Positions 33,151 through 40,838 of a DNA stretch of 64,000 nucleotides are shown here, one piece after another (the stretch's first letter is position 1; each line of letters starts with the position of its first letter). Source of the stretch: Alphaproteobacteria bacterium UBA6411 (GTDB lineage: Bacteria; Pseudomonadota; Alphaproteobacteria; CAAGCB01; CAG-977); the NCBI GenBank assembly GCA_002438565.1, contig DJPN01000010.1:41887-105886 (forward strand), written 5' to 3'. Position numbers and translations under genes: made by a program. The notes beneath the pieces are model-generated. The model was not told where the DNA came from and made no database searches. It saw nothing but the letters and a program-made list of their open reading frames with translations.

Positions 33151-34274
33151 TAAAAAGCGTCCTTCAGCAGTTTCAAAATATCCGATTTTTCCAGCGGCCG
33201 GACATTGAACAAAATCGCGCCGTCGTTCAGCGCTTTGTCCGCAATCGCGTCAAAGTCCGCTTCCGTTACTTTTCCCGTTTGGGACAGCGTTATCGGCAAC
33301 CCCGTCTTTTTGTGCAAGGATTCCAACAGCACTTCCAACGCCACGACGGGTTCGGGATCGTCGAACAAAGCCGCCAAATCCCGATATTCCGCACATTGGT
33401 TGAACCGCATCACGCGGGGCAGCAGAATTGCCATCGCTTCACCGTGCGCGACATGACACACCGCGCCGACGGCGTGCCCGATGGCATGCACCGCGCCCAC
33501 CATGCTGTTGGAAAACGCGACGCCCGCCATAAAGCTGGCGTTGGCAAGCTCCAGCCGCGCCGCTTTGTTTTGCGGATTTTTCACAACTTCGGGCAAAGCG
33601 GACAAAATCGCCTTGACCGCCGCGAAAGCGAACGCGTCGCTGACAGGATTCTTTTGACGGCAGGAATACGCCTCGACCGCATGACACAGCGCGTCTATCG
33701 CCGTCGCCGCCGTCGCGCGCGGGGGCAGTCCGATTGTCAAGCGCGGGTCAAGAACGGCAACCGACGGCAGCATTTGGTCGGAAATGATTTCCAGCTTGAC
33801 CTGTTTTTCGGCGTCGGCAATCACGGCGACCGAAGTCGCTTCGCTGCCCGTTCCCGCCGTTGTCGGCAAAGCGGCAAAGGGGATGAATTCGCCGCGCGCC
33901 AGCTCTTCACAACCGATGATTTCTTTGATTTCGCTTGCGTTTTGGGTCAGCAGAGCAACCGCGCCCTTGGCTGTGTCAATCACGCTGCCGCCGCCCAAAG
34001 CGATGACGCCGTCGCATTTTTCACTGCGGTAAAGCGCCGCCGCGTTTTCGGCTTTTCTTAAATCGCTGTCGGGGGGAACGTCGGTGAAAAGCGCGTGCCG
34101 CATATTTCCCAAAGCATCCGTCAACAGCTTCAGCATCCCCAGTTTTTCAAGGGTTTTGTCCGTGATAATCAGCGGCTTTTCGACTTTCAGCCGCGACAGT
34201 TCGTAAGGCAGATGTTCCAACGCGTTTTCGCCCGAACACAGCTTTGTGCGCATAACGAATTCAAAGTATCCCAT
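33150..34274 (-). CDS. Iron-containing alcohol dehydrogenase
   Basis: 374 aa group III dehydrogenase. The dinucleotide-binding loop is ALGGGSVIDTAKG near residue 95, then PTTAGTGSEAT. The metal site is supplied by DALCHAVEAYSC and by the second His-rich signature GAVHAIGHAVGAVCHVAHGEAMA. It probably reduces an aldehyde to an alcohol (or the reverse) in the cytoplasm. It starts one base after the SCP2-like gene and is coupled to the aldehyde dehydrogenase downstream. Confidence 0.95.
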   Translation of the reverse strand: MGYFEFVMRTKLCSGENALEHLPYELSRLKVEKPLIITDKTLEKLGMLKLLTDALGNMRHALFTDVPPDSDLRKAENAAALYRSEKCDGVIALGGGSVIDTAKGAVALLTQNASEIKEIIGCEELARGEFIPFAALPTTAGTGSEATSVAVIADAEKQVKLEIISDQMLPSVAVLDPRLTIGLPPRATAATAIDALCHAVEAYSCRQKNPVSDAFAFAAVKAILSALPEVVKNPQNKAARLELANASFMAGVAFSNSMVGAVHAIGHAVGAVCHVAHGEAMAILLPRVMRFNQCAEYRDLAALFDDPEPVVALEVLLESLHKKTGLPITLSQTGKVTEADFDAIADKALNDGAILFNVRPLEKSDILKLLKDAF

Positions 34275-34275
34275 T

Positions 34276-34749
34276 TCACACCTTCACGCACATCAGCGCA
34301 AACAGTTTCAGCGGATTGTATTCGCGGTTCGGCACGTCCAGCTTGTCCGCGATGAACGGCGGAAACAGATAGGATTCCGCTATTTCCAAAGCGCGCACCA
34401 GCCCCATGGATTCGTACGGATTGCCCTTTAAAAAGAAACGGTGTTCCGCATACGCCCGCGCGATGCCGACCTGCCCCGTGAACAAAGCGAAAGCGTCTTC
34501 AACGCTTTTGATTGTAATGTCCATATCGGCTTTGGCGGAATTTTTCGCCAAAGCAAAGCCGTTGTTTTTGACCTTGAACGACAAAACAGGCGCGTTTTCG
34601 CCCAGCCCCGCGCGCAAACGGAAAACATAGCGGTTCGGATAAGCTTTAATCCCCGCTTTCAATCGGCTGTCGGTTTTCGCCAGCACCTGCAAAGCACGAA
34701 ACAAAACCCGCATCACAATCCAGCACGTCACAGATTTGAATTTTTTCAT
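34276..34749 (-). CDS. SCP2-like small protein
   Basis: 157 aa from ATG 34749, behind AAAGGAA. The middle resembles the sterol-carrier-protein-2 fold: VFRLRAGLGENAPVLSFKVKNNG, then ADMDITIKSVEDAFALFTGQVGIARAYAEHRFFLKGNPYES. SCP2 proteins bind lipid-like or aliphatic ligands. It is the first gene of an operon with iron-dependent ADH and ALDH, so a carrier role for a hydrophobic alcohol or aldehyde is a reasonable guess. The N-terminal 20 residues are hydrophobic but not a clear signal peptide. Confidence 0.6.
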   Translation of the reverse strand: MKKFKSVTCWIVMRVLFRALQVLAKTDSRLKAGIKAYPNRYVFRLRAGLGENAPVLSFKVKNNGFALAKNSAKADMDITIKSVEDAFALFTGQVGIARAYAEHRFFLKGNPYESMGLVRALEIAESYLFPPFIADKLDVPNREYNPLKLFALMCVKV

Positions 34750-34812
34750 CGCTTCATTCCTTTCTATGACGGGCTTTATAGCAGATGCTTTTTCAAAAAT
34801 CAATCGTTTGAT

Positions 34813-35751
34813 TTAATTTTTTCGTTTCCTCAGCAGTTTCCACACGAAAAAACGGTGCCACGGCTTCAGCCCCGCATAGGACACAATGCCTTCGTCGTAC
34901 AATTTGCCGATTTCGCGGCGGGCGTAATCGACAGCTTCGGCCCTTTTGTCCGCAGGCGTTTTTTTCAAACGCTTCACAATCATTTTTACTCGTTTGTTTA
35001 AAACCAATTTTTGAACACGCTTCCAGTCGGCGGAACGGTTGGCTTTGGTGTAAGCGGCGACGGCGCGAATGACCTCGATGTAACTGCGCGTTTTTTCGTC
35101 CGACCAGTCCGACCGCATCGTCGACGCGGGATTGATGTAGTAATAATAAAGCGGAGCGGAAATCTGCACATACCGCCCGATTTCCGAAAACAGCGCGAAA
35201 GCCCACGGCACGTCTTCAAAAAAGATGCCTTCCATAAAGCGAATGTTTTTCAGACATTCCCGTTTGAACAAACGGGTGCAGGCGGATACGGCCACCGCCC
35301 TTTTAGTTAAAAACGCGGCAAACGGGTCATTGTACACCGTTGTTTTAAACGGCTTGACCGCCTTGAAAACTCCGCTGTAAGGCGTGTATTCCTTTTTAAA
35401 AGCGCAGCCGACGGCATCGGCGCTTTCCCGTTCCATGACGGACAGCAGGATTTCCAGCATGCGCGGGTGAATGAAATCGTCAGCATCGACGTAAGTAATC
35501 AAATCACCTTGAGCCTGTTCCAATCCTTTGTTGCGCGCCCCCGCCTGCTTGCCCGCGTGATCGGAAAAGATAAGCTTGAAACGCGCGTCCCGCGCTGCGA
35601 ATTCCGAAACGATTTGCGCGGTTTTATCGGTCGAACCGTTGTCGACGCACAAACATTCAAAGTCCGGAAACGTTTGCGCCCGAACGCTTTTCAAGCAGCT
35701 TTCGATATGCTTTTCGCCGTTGAACACGGGAATGACGACTGAAATCCTCAT
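34813..35751 (-). CDS. Family 2 glycosyltransferase
   Basis: 312 aa. GT-A domain: ISVVIPVFNGEKHIESCLKSV, VDNGSTDKTAQIV near residue 37, AGARNKGLEQAQGDLITYVDADDF near 70-95 with the DAD metal motif. The C-terminal half contains MEGIFFEDVPWAFALFSEIG and a basic helical tail. Last gene of the second glycan cluster; its start overlaps the GT10-like gene by 4 bases. It likely builds a surface oligosaccharide with its neighbours. Confidence 0.9.
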   Translation of the reverse strand: MRISVVIPVFNGEKHIESCLKSVRAQTFPDFECLCVDNGSTDKTAQIVSEFAARDARFKLIFSDHAGKQAGARNKGLEQAQGDLITYVDADDFIHPRMLEILLSVMERESADAVGCAFKKEYTPYSGVFKAVKPFKTTVYNDPFAAFLTKRAVAVSACTRLFKRECLKNIRFMEGIFFEDVPWAFALFSEIGRYVQISAPLYYYYINPASTMRSDWSDEKTRSYIEVIRAVAAYTKANRSADWKRVQKLVLNKRVKMIVKRLKKTPADKRAEAVDYARREIGKLYDEGIVSYAGLKPWHRFFVWKLLRKRKN

Positions 35752-36755
35752 TGTCCGAAAACCTTTTCAAATCCTGTAAACAGCGTGCGTTCGGCGGGAT
35801 TGACAAACAAACAGTCGTACAGCAAATCGTGCAGGTTCATATACGACATCGCTTTTTTGCGGTTTTCGTGCAAAGCGTCCAGCCGCGACAAATAATCCCG
35901 TTCGCCGCATCGTTTCAAAACGGTTTCAATGTGTTCGGCGTCGTCGGGTGAAATTTGAATAATGCCGTCGGTATTGAAAGCCTGCCCGATTTTGCGCGCG
36001 CCGATGTAAATCGGAACCGTCATCGTCATAAAAGCGGAAATCAGCCTTTCCGTATAAAAATAATCCGATATCTGGTTTTCAACGGCAACGGTGTAACGGT
36101 AAGGAATCAGCACTTCCGCCATGGAAACGGGCTTTCCGCCGTCAAAAGTGCCGAACGTGTCCGCCAATCCTTCGCGCTTGCACTTCTGCGCCAAAGCGAT
36201 ACGCAAACAATGCAGCGGGCACATTTTTTTGCGCGACGATAAAATCGACACGTTTTTTGATTTCCGCTGCCAAATATCCGCGTCGCTTTCCGACACCCAG
36301 CTGAAAGCGCATCCGGGGAAAAAGAAGGCGTTGTCCAGCCTGTCAAGAAGCCGTTCGTCATAAGTCAGCACACAGTCGAATTTTTCAGCCAAAGCTTTGT
36401 CTTTTTCAAACCGTTCGTAATCCTGCGGCTGTTTGATGCGCGGTTCCAACAGCCACGCGTATTGCCGTTTTGGCGTTCCCATTGTTTCGCACGCGGATTT
36501 TCCCGTATAAAAATGCGTATCAAGCCCGTAATTGAACCTGTCCCTCAAAAAACGGGTCGGGAAAGTGCCGTACGGCGCCGTTGAAAAGTGCCTGTCGCGC
36601 AGGAAAAACATCTCCATTTTCCGTCCTGCGGCATTGTAAACATCGGGATATTCCGCCTTTAAAGGAATCCGTTCATTGTAGTACGGCGGATAAATTTTCA
36701 GCTTTTTTTTGCCGCGCAAACGGTCTATGGCGTTTTGAAAACAGGATATTTTCAT
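35748..36755 (-). CDS. GT10-like fucosyltransferase
   Basis: 335 aa, cytoplasmic. The C-terminal half carries the alpha-1,3-fucosyltransferase pattern: YTVAVENQISDYFYTERLISAFMTMTVPIYIGA near residue 225-258, equivalent to the ENS...DY.TEK....L..G.VPV..GA motif that binds GDP-fucose. The N-terminal half has AWLLEPRIKQPQDYERFEKDK. In gut bacteria such enzymes can make Lewis-type host-like structures. The sugar donor is inferred. It overlaps the glycosyltransferase genes on both sides by 4 bases. Confidence 0.75.
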   Translation of the reverse strand: MKISCFQNAIDRLRGKKKLKIYPPYYNERIPLKAEYPDVYNAAGRKMEMFFLRDRHFSTAPYGTFPTRFLRDRFNYGLDTHFYTGKSACETMGTPKRQYAWLLEPRIKQPQDYERFEKDKALAEKFDCVLTYDERLLDRLDNAFFFPGCAFSWVSESDADIWQRKSKNVSILSSRKKMCPLHCLRIALAQKCKREGLADTFGTFDGGKPVSMAEVLIPYRYTVAVENQISDYFYTERLISAFMTMTVPIYIGARKIGQAFNTDGIIQISPDDAEHIETVLKRCGERDYLSRLDALHENRKKAMSYMNLHDLLYDCLFVNPAERTLFTGFEKVFGQ

Positions 36756-37621
36756 TGCGTTGCCTTTTCAGAATATTTGACGGTGGATTTAATGCTTAAA
36801 ATCAAAATCTTTTCAAACAGATAGATTCTTGTTTTGCCTCCACGGGAAACACTTTTCACGAACGGGACAAAGCCGAACAGGCGCACACGTTTCACCCGCT
36901 CCGCACATAACAGAAACTCGCTGTACAAAACTGGATTTTCGATTTTTAAAAGCGATTGCACCGCATATGTCGCCCACTCCATTTTATCCGCCTGCGTTTT
37001 GGACGTGTTGCTCGCATGAACGCGGTATCGGAACAAAACCTCGGGCAAATTGTGAAACTTTGTTTTTGTCAGCAAACGGGCGAAAAGCGCATAATCTTCA
37101 GCAGGAGAGAATTCTTTTTCATATCGGATTTTGTTATCGGTCAATACCGATTTGCGAATCATGCATGCGGGATGAACGATTGCGCAGCTGCGCATAAACG
37201 CCAGCTTGATTTCCTTATCGTTTTCGGGATGCCGCAGACGCGCCGACCGCGGAAACTGCAGCACTTGGCACGACACGACGCCGACGTCGGGATGAGCGTC
37301 CAGATACGCGGCTTCGTATTCAAACCGCTTCGGCAAAGACACGTCGTCATGGTCCATCACAGCCAAATACTTGCCGCGCGCTTTGTCAATCAAACGATTG
37401 CGGGTTTCCGAAATTCCCAGATTAACGGTGTTTTTTTCATAAATCAGCCGCGCATCCGCATACGATAATACAACTTTTTCCACATTTTCATCAGTGGAGG
37501 CGTCATTGACGACCAGCAATTCAAAGTCTGCGAACGATTGATTTAAAATACTTTCGATACATTCGCGCAGATACGGTTCGGACGTGTTGTAAACGGGCAG
37601 CAGGACGGATATTTTCGGCAT
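36752..37621 (-). CDS. Family 2 glycosyltransferase
   Basis: 289 aa. GT-A signatures: ISVLLPVYNTSEPYLRECIESIL, VVNDASTDENVEK near residue 37, GISETRNRLIDKARGKYLAVMDHDDVSLPKR near 70-100 with the DHDD metal motif. The later part has EKEFSPAEDYALFARLL, with the EDY general-base region. It is second in the cluster that begins with the ParB/sulfiredoxin-like gene. Acceptor and donor are unknown. Confidence 0.9.
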   Translation of the reverse strand: MPKISVLLPVYNTSEPYLRECIESILNQSFADFELLVVNDASTDENVEKVVLSYADARLIYEKNTVNLGISETRNRLIDKARGKYLAVMDHDDVSLPKRFEYEAAYLDAHPDVGVVSCQVLQFPRSARLRHPENDKEIKLAFMRSCAIVHPACMIRKSVLTDNKIRYEKEFSPAEDYALFARLLTKTKFHNLPEVLFRYRVHASNTSKTQADKMEWATYAVQSLLKIENPVLYSEFLLCAERVKRVRLFGFVPFVKSVSRGGKTRIYLFEKILILSIKSTVKYSEKATQ

Positions 37622-37631
37622 GATTTTTTCC

Positions 37632-38342
37632 TTAACGGTAATTTTCGTTTTCTTGTTCCGCTTTGCGGAAGTTTCGTTTTTTAAAGAATTGAACGGCGGC
37701 GCACAAAGGCTTGAGCAGCGGCGTCAAAAAATGTGGCGCATGCGAAGCGGCGCAAAACTTGACGGCGGCGCGCGTAACATCCAGCGACAGACAGACCAAC
37801 ATGCGGTGATGGCCTTCGTGCAAAATATCTTTGATGCCGAACGAACGGCACAAGCAGATTGCCAAAGGATACCTGTCGTCAAATCCGTTTTCGGCAACAG
37901 AGGCGCGCAATTCATTCAACCGCTGCCGTCTTTGCTCGGGCGTCCAACGGAATTTTTTCCAGCTGAACGCGTTTTCGGGTGTGCGAATGTTTCGTTCCAG
38001 CCGTTTTCGGCGGATTTCGCGCGGGTTGATGTGATACGTGTGTGTGCCGTAAGAAATGAAACGGCGCCGGAAAGCTTTGCAAAACGGCGACAAGACGTCA
38101 AACCAAGCCGTTCGGCGTCGAAAAGCGATTTGAACCGGAATGAACGGAGTTTTTCGGGCAACGGCCGTTTCGACGGCGGACCGCCCTTTCAGCAAAGCAT
38201 CGCTTACCCCTTTGCGTTCGTCGCCCAGCAAAACAACGACGGAAGCATCAAATTTAACCGGCATTGTTTCCGCGTCGGGCAAACCCGCCAAATCGCGCGG
38301 ATCCAAGTCGTACGTTTCGGACGACGGAAAAACATCGTTCAT
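37632..38342 (-). CDS. Glycan-cluster protein with ParB/sulfiredoxin-like motif
   Basis: 236 aa from ATG 38342, behind GGAGGA. Residues about 165-195 read FDDRYPLAICLCRSFGIKDILHEGHHRMLVCLSL, matching the ParB/sulfiredoxin-fold pattern in which a D.L.EGHHR loop binds phosphate or nucleotide. The N-terminal part (VVVLLGDERKGVSDALL) and the basic middle (REIRRKRLERNI) are not recognised. Such proteins occur in polysaccharide clusters, possibly as kinase-like regulators, but no function is established from this sequence. It is the first gene of the cluster and follows the structured leader at 38473-38662. Confidence 0.55.
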   Translation of the reverse strand: MNDVFPSSETYDLDPRDLAGLPDAETMPVKFDASVVVLLGDERKGVSDALLKGRSAVETAVARKTPFIPVQIAFRRRTAWFDVLSPFCKAFRRRFISYGTHTYHINPREIRRKRLERNIRTPENAFSWKKFRWTPEQRRQRLNELRASVAENGFDDRYPLAICLCRSFGIKDILHEGHHRMLVCLSLDVTRAAVKFCAASHAPHFLTPLLKPLCAAVQFFKKRNFRKAEQENENYR

Positions 38343-38472
38343 TCTTCATCCTCCGGATTTTTCGAGGCATGAAGAACCAAATAAACAGGCAAGCCCGCAA
38401 CAAACACAACAAAGCAGGCACAGGCGCACAGCAAATAAAAAGGAAAAGCAAAAAACGCTTTGACTGTTTTCA

Positions 38473-38662
38473 ATTTCTCAAGCCGCCAAACAGGCGGTCG
38501 GGGCGTTGAGAAATCATAAAACAGAGAATGATCGCCTTGACCTTTAACTTTTCACCCGTCGGGCAAAAAGTCTGAACATACGTCAAAACCACCCCGACCG
38601 TAACATAAAAGTCGGGGATATATTTCCGTTACACCATAGGCATAACGGACTGTCGGCGTCAT
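38473..38662 (-). promoter_or_regulatory. Structured leader upstream of second glycan cluster
   Basis: The 511-bp gap 38343-38853 has no full gene. On the minus strand it contains a 36-codon ORF (38662-38552, ending VCSDFLPDG) and three matching elements: CCCCGAC and its complement GTCGGGG on the upstream side (38611-38617 with 38592-38598), and a downstream copy of the first (38495-38503 on the other strand) that pairs perfectly over 9 bases with 38592-38600. The middle element can pair with only one flank at a time. A further nested hairpin closes at 38473-38514 (ATTTCTCAA/TTGAGAAAT around CCGCC/GGCGG). This suggests an RNA switch; the rest of the gap shows nothing clear. Confidence 0.45.
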
Positions 38663-38853
38663 ATCAAACGCCGTCTGTTTTATCAAGAGCTTCTCACGGC
38701 TCCGCACCCTGTTTTCGGGCACTGGATACGCAAAACCGCGCATCTGGAAAAAATGATAGCGGATTATCAGATATTTGTAAAGCCCCCGCTGCGATTCCGG
38801 ATTTGCAAAACAACGGCGGAAAAGGTATGCTTTCCGGTCAACAGGAGTTTGCC

Positions 38854-39717
38854 ATGATTTCAGTCGAATTGCCCTATCGTCCGCCTTATCAATGGGAAAG
38901 CGTGTTGCGTTTTTTGGCGTCGCGCGCCCTGCCGAACATCGAAAACGTCGAAAACGGCGTTTATTCCAGATGCGTCTTTTTGAACGGCGCGCATGGGAAA
39001 ATTCGGGTTGAAAACACCCCCAAACACAACGCTTTGACGGTTGCGGCGGCGTCATCCCTCGCCCCCGTTTTTCCCGATATTTTAAAACGCCTGCGTTTGA
39101 TGTTCGATGTTGACTGCAATCCCGACGCCGTTTTTGAAAAACTGAAGTTTTTAAATGAATTCCGACCCGATTTGTGCGTCGCCGGCACACGCTCCGTCGG
39201 CTGTTTCGACGCTTTTGAAACCGCCGTCAGAACCGTTTTGGGACAGCAAATAACCGTCAAAGCCGCCCAAACGCTGACAGCGCGCTTTATCAACGCGCTG
39301 GGGGAAACGGAACAAACGGAAACGGCGTTTCCCCGCCCCGAAAAAATCGCCGCTTTGCCGGAACAAAATCTGACAGATTTGGGAATCATGCCGGCCCGCG
39401 CCAGAGCGGTTTCGGCGATTGCAAAAGGGCTGACGGATCATACGCTCGACCTGTCGCCGGACGCCAGCCCCGAAACGGAGCTGCCGAAACTGCTTGCCCT
39501 GCCGGGGGTCGGACCGTGGACGGCGAATTATTTAGCCATTCGCGTTATGCGCGCGCCCGACGCTTTTCTGTATTCGGATTACGGCGTCAAAAAAGCCTTG
39601 TCGCCTTTGCCGCCCAAGGACATCAAAGCACTTGCGGAGTGCTGCCGCCCGTTCGGCAGTTACGCGACGTTCAATTTATGGAATTCGCTTACTCCCCGTA
39701 GCGGCGCATCAGCGTAA
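38854..39717 (+). CDS. alkA: AlkA-like DNA-3-methyladenine glycosylase
   Basis: 287 aa from ATG 38854, behind AGGAG. The N-terminal domain (ISVELPYRPPYQWESVLRFLASRAL) matches the AlkA N domain and the rest is an HhH-GPD fold: FETAVRTVLGQQITVKAAQTL, then LPGVGPWTANYLAIRVM followed by PDAFLYSDYGVKKAL, where the Asp of SDYG is the catalytic one. It removes alkylated bases from DNA in base-excision repair. No Ada methyltransferase domain is attached. Its last 29 bases overlap the convergent CsoR-like gene. Confidence 0.9.
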   Translation: MISVELPYRPPYQWESVLRFLASRALPNIENVENGVYSRCVFLNGAHGKIRVENTPKHNALTVAAASSLAPVFPDILKRLRLMFDVDCNPDAVFEKLKFLNEFRPDLCVAGTRSVGCFDAFETAVRTVLGQQITVKAAQTLTARFINALGETEQTETAFPRPEKIAALPEQNLTDLGIMPARARAVSAIAKGLTDHTLDLSPDASPETELPKLLALPGVGPWTANYLAIRVMRAPDAFLYSDYGVKKALSPLPPKDIKALAECCRPFGSYATFNLWNSLTPRSGASA

Positions 39718-39967
39718 CCATTTCTTCGACCTGCTCGGTGCGTTTTTGGGCGGAAATGCTTGTCATCCGCAACGCTTTATCCCTTAATAAATCCGTCAGC
39801 AATGAAATTTCCATTCCCTTGACGGCGGCGCGCACGGCTCGCAGCTGCATTAAAATTTCCGTATTGCCGCGGTTGTCCGCGACCATTTTCTTAATGCCTT
39901 CGATTTGTCCCGACACACGGTTCAACCGTTTGATTTTTTCATTTATTTTTGCTTCTTCGTCCGTCAT
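39689..39967 (-). CDS. CsoR/RcnR-family regulator lacking the metal ligands
   Basis: 92 aa from ATG 39967, which has GGGAGGA upstream. The all-helical DUF156 fold is clear: INEKIKRLNRVSGQIEGIKKMVADNRGNTEILMQLRAVRAAVKG. In metal sensors (CsoR, RcnR) and FrmR a Cys stands where this protein has Asn in RGNTEIL, and the His/Cys that follow in helix 2 are replaced by MEISLLTDLLRDK. It therefore cannot use the usual Cys-His-Cys site and may sense something else or be a fixed repressor. No efflux gene is adjacent. Confidence 0.85.
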   Translation of the reverse strand: MTDEEAKINEKIKRLNRVSGQIEGIKKMVADNRGNTEILMQLRAVRAAVKGMEISLLTDLLRDKALRMTSISAQKRTEQVEEMVTLMRRYGE

Positions 39968-40041
39968 GAATCCTCCCATTCATTTTTGTCAGTATAGTCC
40001 TTCCCCGCACGGGTATCAAGATTCTTGCGCCTGTAACACAA

Positions 40042-40065
40042 AAAAGGGGCGAAACCGCCCCTTTT
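40042..40065. terminator. Bidirectional terminator between CsoR-like and prepilin genes
   Basis: 10-bp stem AAAAGGGGCG/CGCCCCTTTT with an AAAC loop. It serves the prepilin transcript on the minus strand and has T/A runs on both sides. Confidence 0.85.
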
Positions 40066-40084
40066 CCGTAAAAATCCCAATCGG

Positions 40085-40708
40085 TTAACGATAAATCCAA
40101 GTAACGGAAGCCTGGTTATCAACACCGTTGGCGCACGCGCCGACCGCGCTGGTCAGGATAACGGGAATGGCCGTGGCTTCGGTTTTGGAGGACGTCAAGA
40201 ACGTGCCCTTGCCGCTTTTGCCTTCGGCCGCCGTCCAAGACGTCGTCGAATCGGCGGGCGCGTTCTGCGCCGTGGATTGAGCGATGATGCCGATTAAACC
40301 CGACGAAGAATCGCCCCAGTCGGCCATTACCAAACGCGTGCAGGCATCCTGCGACAAACCGTTGTAGGTAATCGAGAAATATTTTTGGTTATTCGGGGTG
40401 CCGAACAAAATGCTTCCGCCGTAAGCGTTGGACGCATTGGTTCCGTCCCACGTTTCATCCGTCAGAATGCCCATTGTGTAAGCGTTCGCGCCCGTCAAAC
40501 CTTTATAGGTGCGCTGCCCCGTAAACAGCGTGCGGATATTCGTCACCATGGTTTGAACCTGGTCGGTCGTTTTGGACACTTTGAATTTGGACATTGCCTG
40601 CGAATACCCTGCGATACCGCCGACGGACAAAACACCGATAATTGCCAGAACGCCCAACATTTCAATCATTGAACGGCCGGATTCGTGTGTTCCCTGTTTC
40701 ATTGTCAT
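40085..40708 (-). CDS. Type IV prepilin-like protein
   Basis: 207 aa with strong AGGAGG ribosome site. The leader THESG ends before RSMIEMLGVLAIIGVLSVGGIAGYS: cleavage after Gly gives a mature protein with Glu at position 5, the prepilin hallmark, and a hydrophobic N-terminal helix. The C-terminal part is Thr/Ser/Gly-rich with two Cys (DACTRLV, VGACANG), which may form the pilin disulfide loop. It looks most like type IVb/PilS-type major pilins. No pilus assembly genes are in the window. An inverted repeat lies just upstream of the start. Confidence 0.82.
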   Translation of the reverse strand: MTMKQGTHESGRSMIEMLGVLAIIGVLSVGGIAGYSQAMSKFKVSKTTDQVQTMVTNIRTLFTGQRTYKGLTGANAYTMGILTDETWDGTNASNAYGGSILFGTPNNQKYFSITYNGLSQDACTRLVMADWGDSSSGLIGIIAQSTAQNAPADSTTSWTAAEGKSGKGTFLTSSKTEATAIPVILTSAVGACANGVDNQASVTWIYR

Positions 40709-40721
40709 GATAGCCTCCTAT

Positions 40722-40755
40722 GAAAAAACTATGTTCTATACCTTATAGTTTTTCA
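40722..40755 (-). promoter_or_regulatory. Inverted repeat upstream of prepilin gene
   Basis: On the minus strand, TGAAAAACTAT and ATAGTTTTTTCA flank AAGGTATAGAAC, an 11-bp dyad with one extra base, ending about 13 bases before the start codon. It could be an operator or a leader hairpin controlling pilin synthesis. Confidence 0.45.
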
Positions 40756-40838
40756 AAAAAGGCCGCGGACAACAAGACTGGAAAACCGCATAAACCCTAG
40801 GCTTTATCGGATATATCCTATGCCGAAAGTCATATTTT

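Noticed and set aside
38254..38451. Hydrophobic 65-codon minus-strand frame before the ParB/Srx-like gene
   Set aside because: It starts with TTG, has no ribosome site, and its second half is a shadow of the downstream gene.
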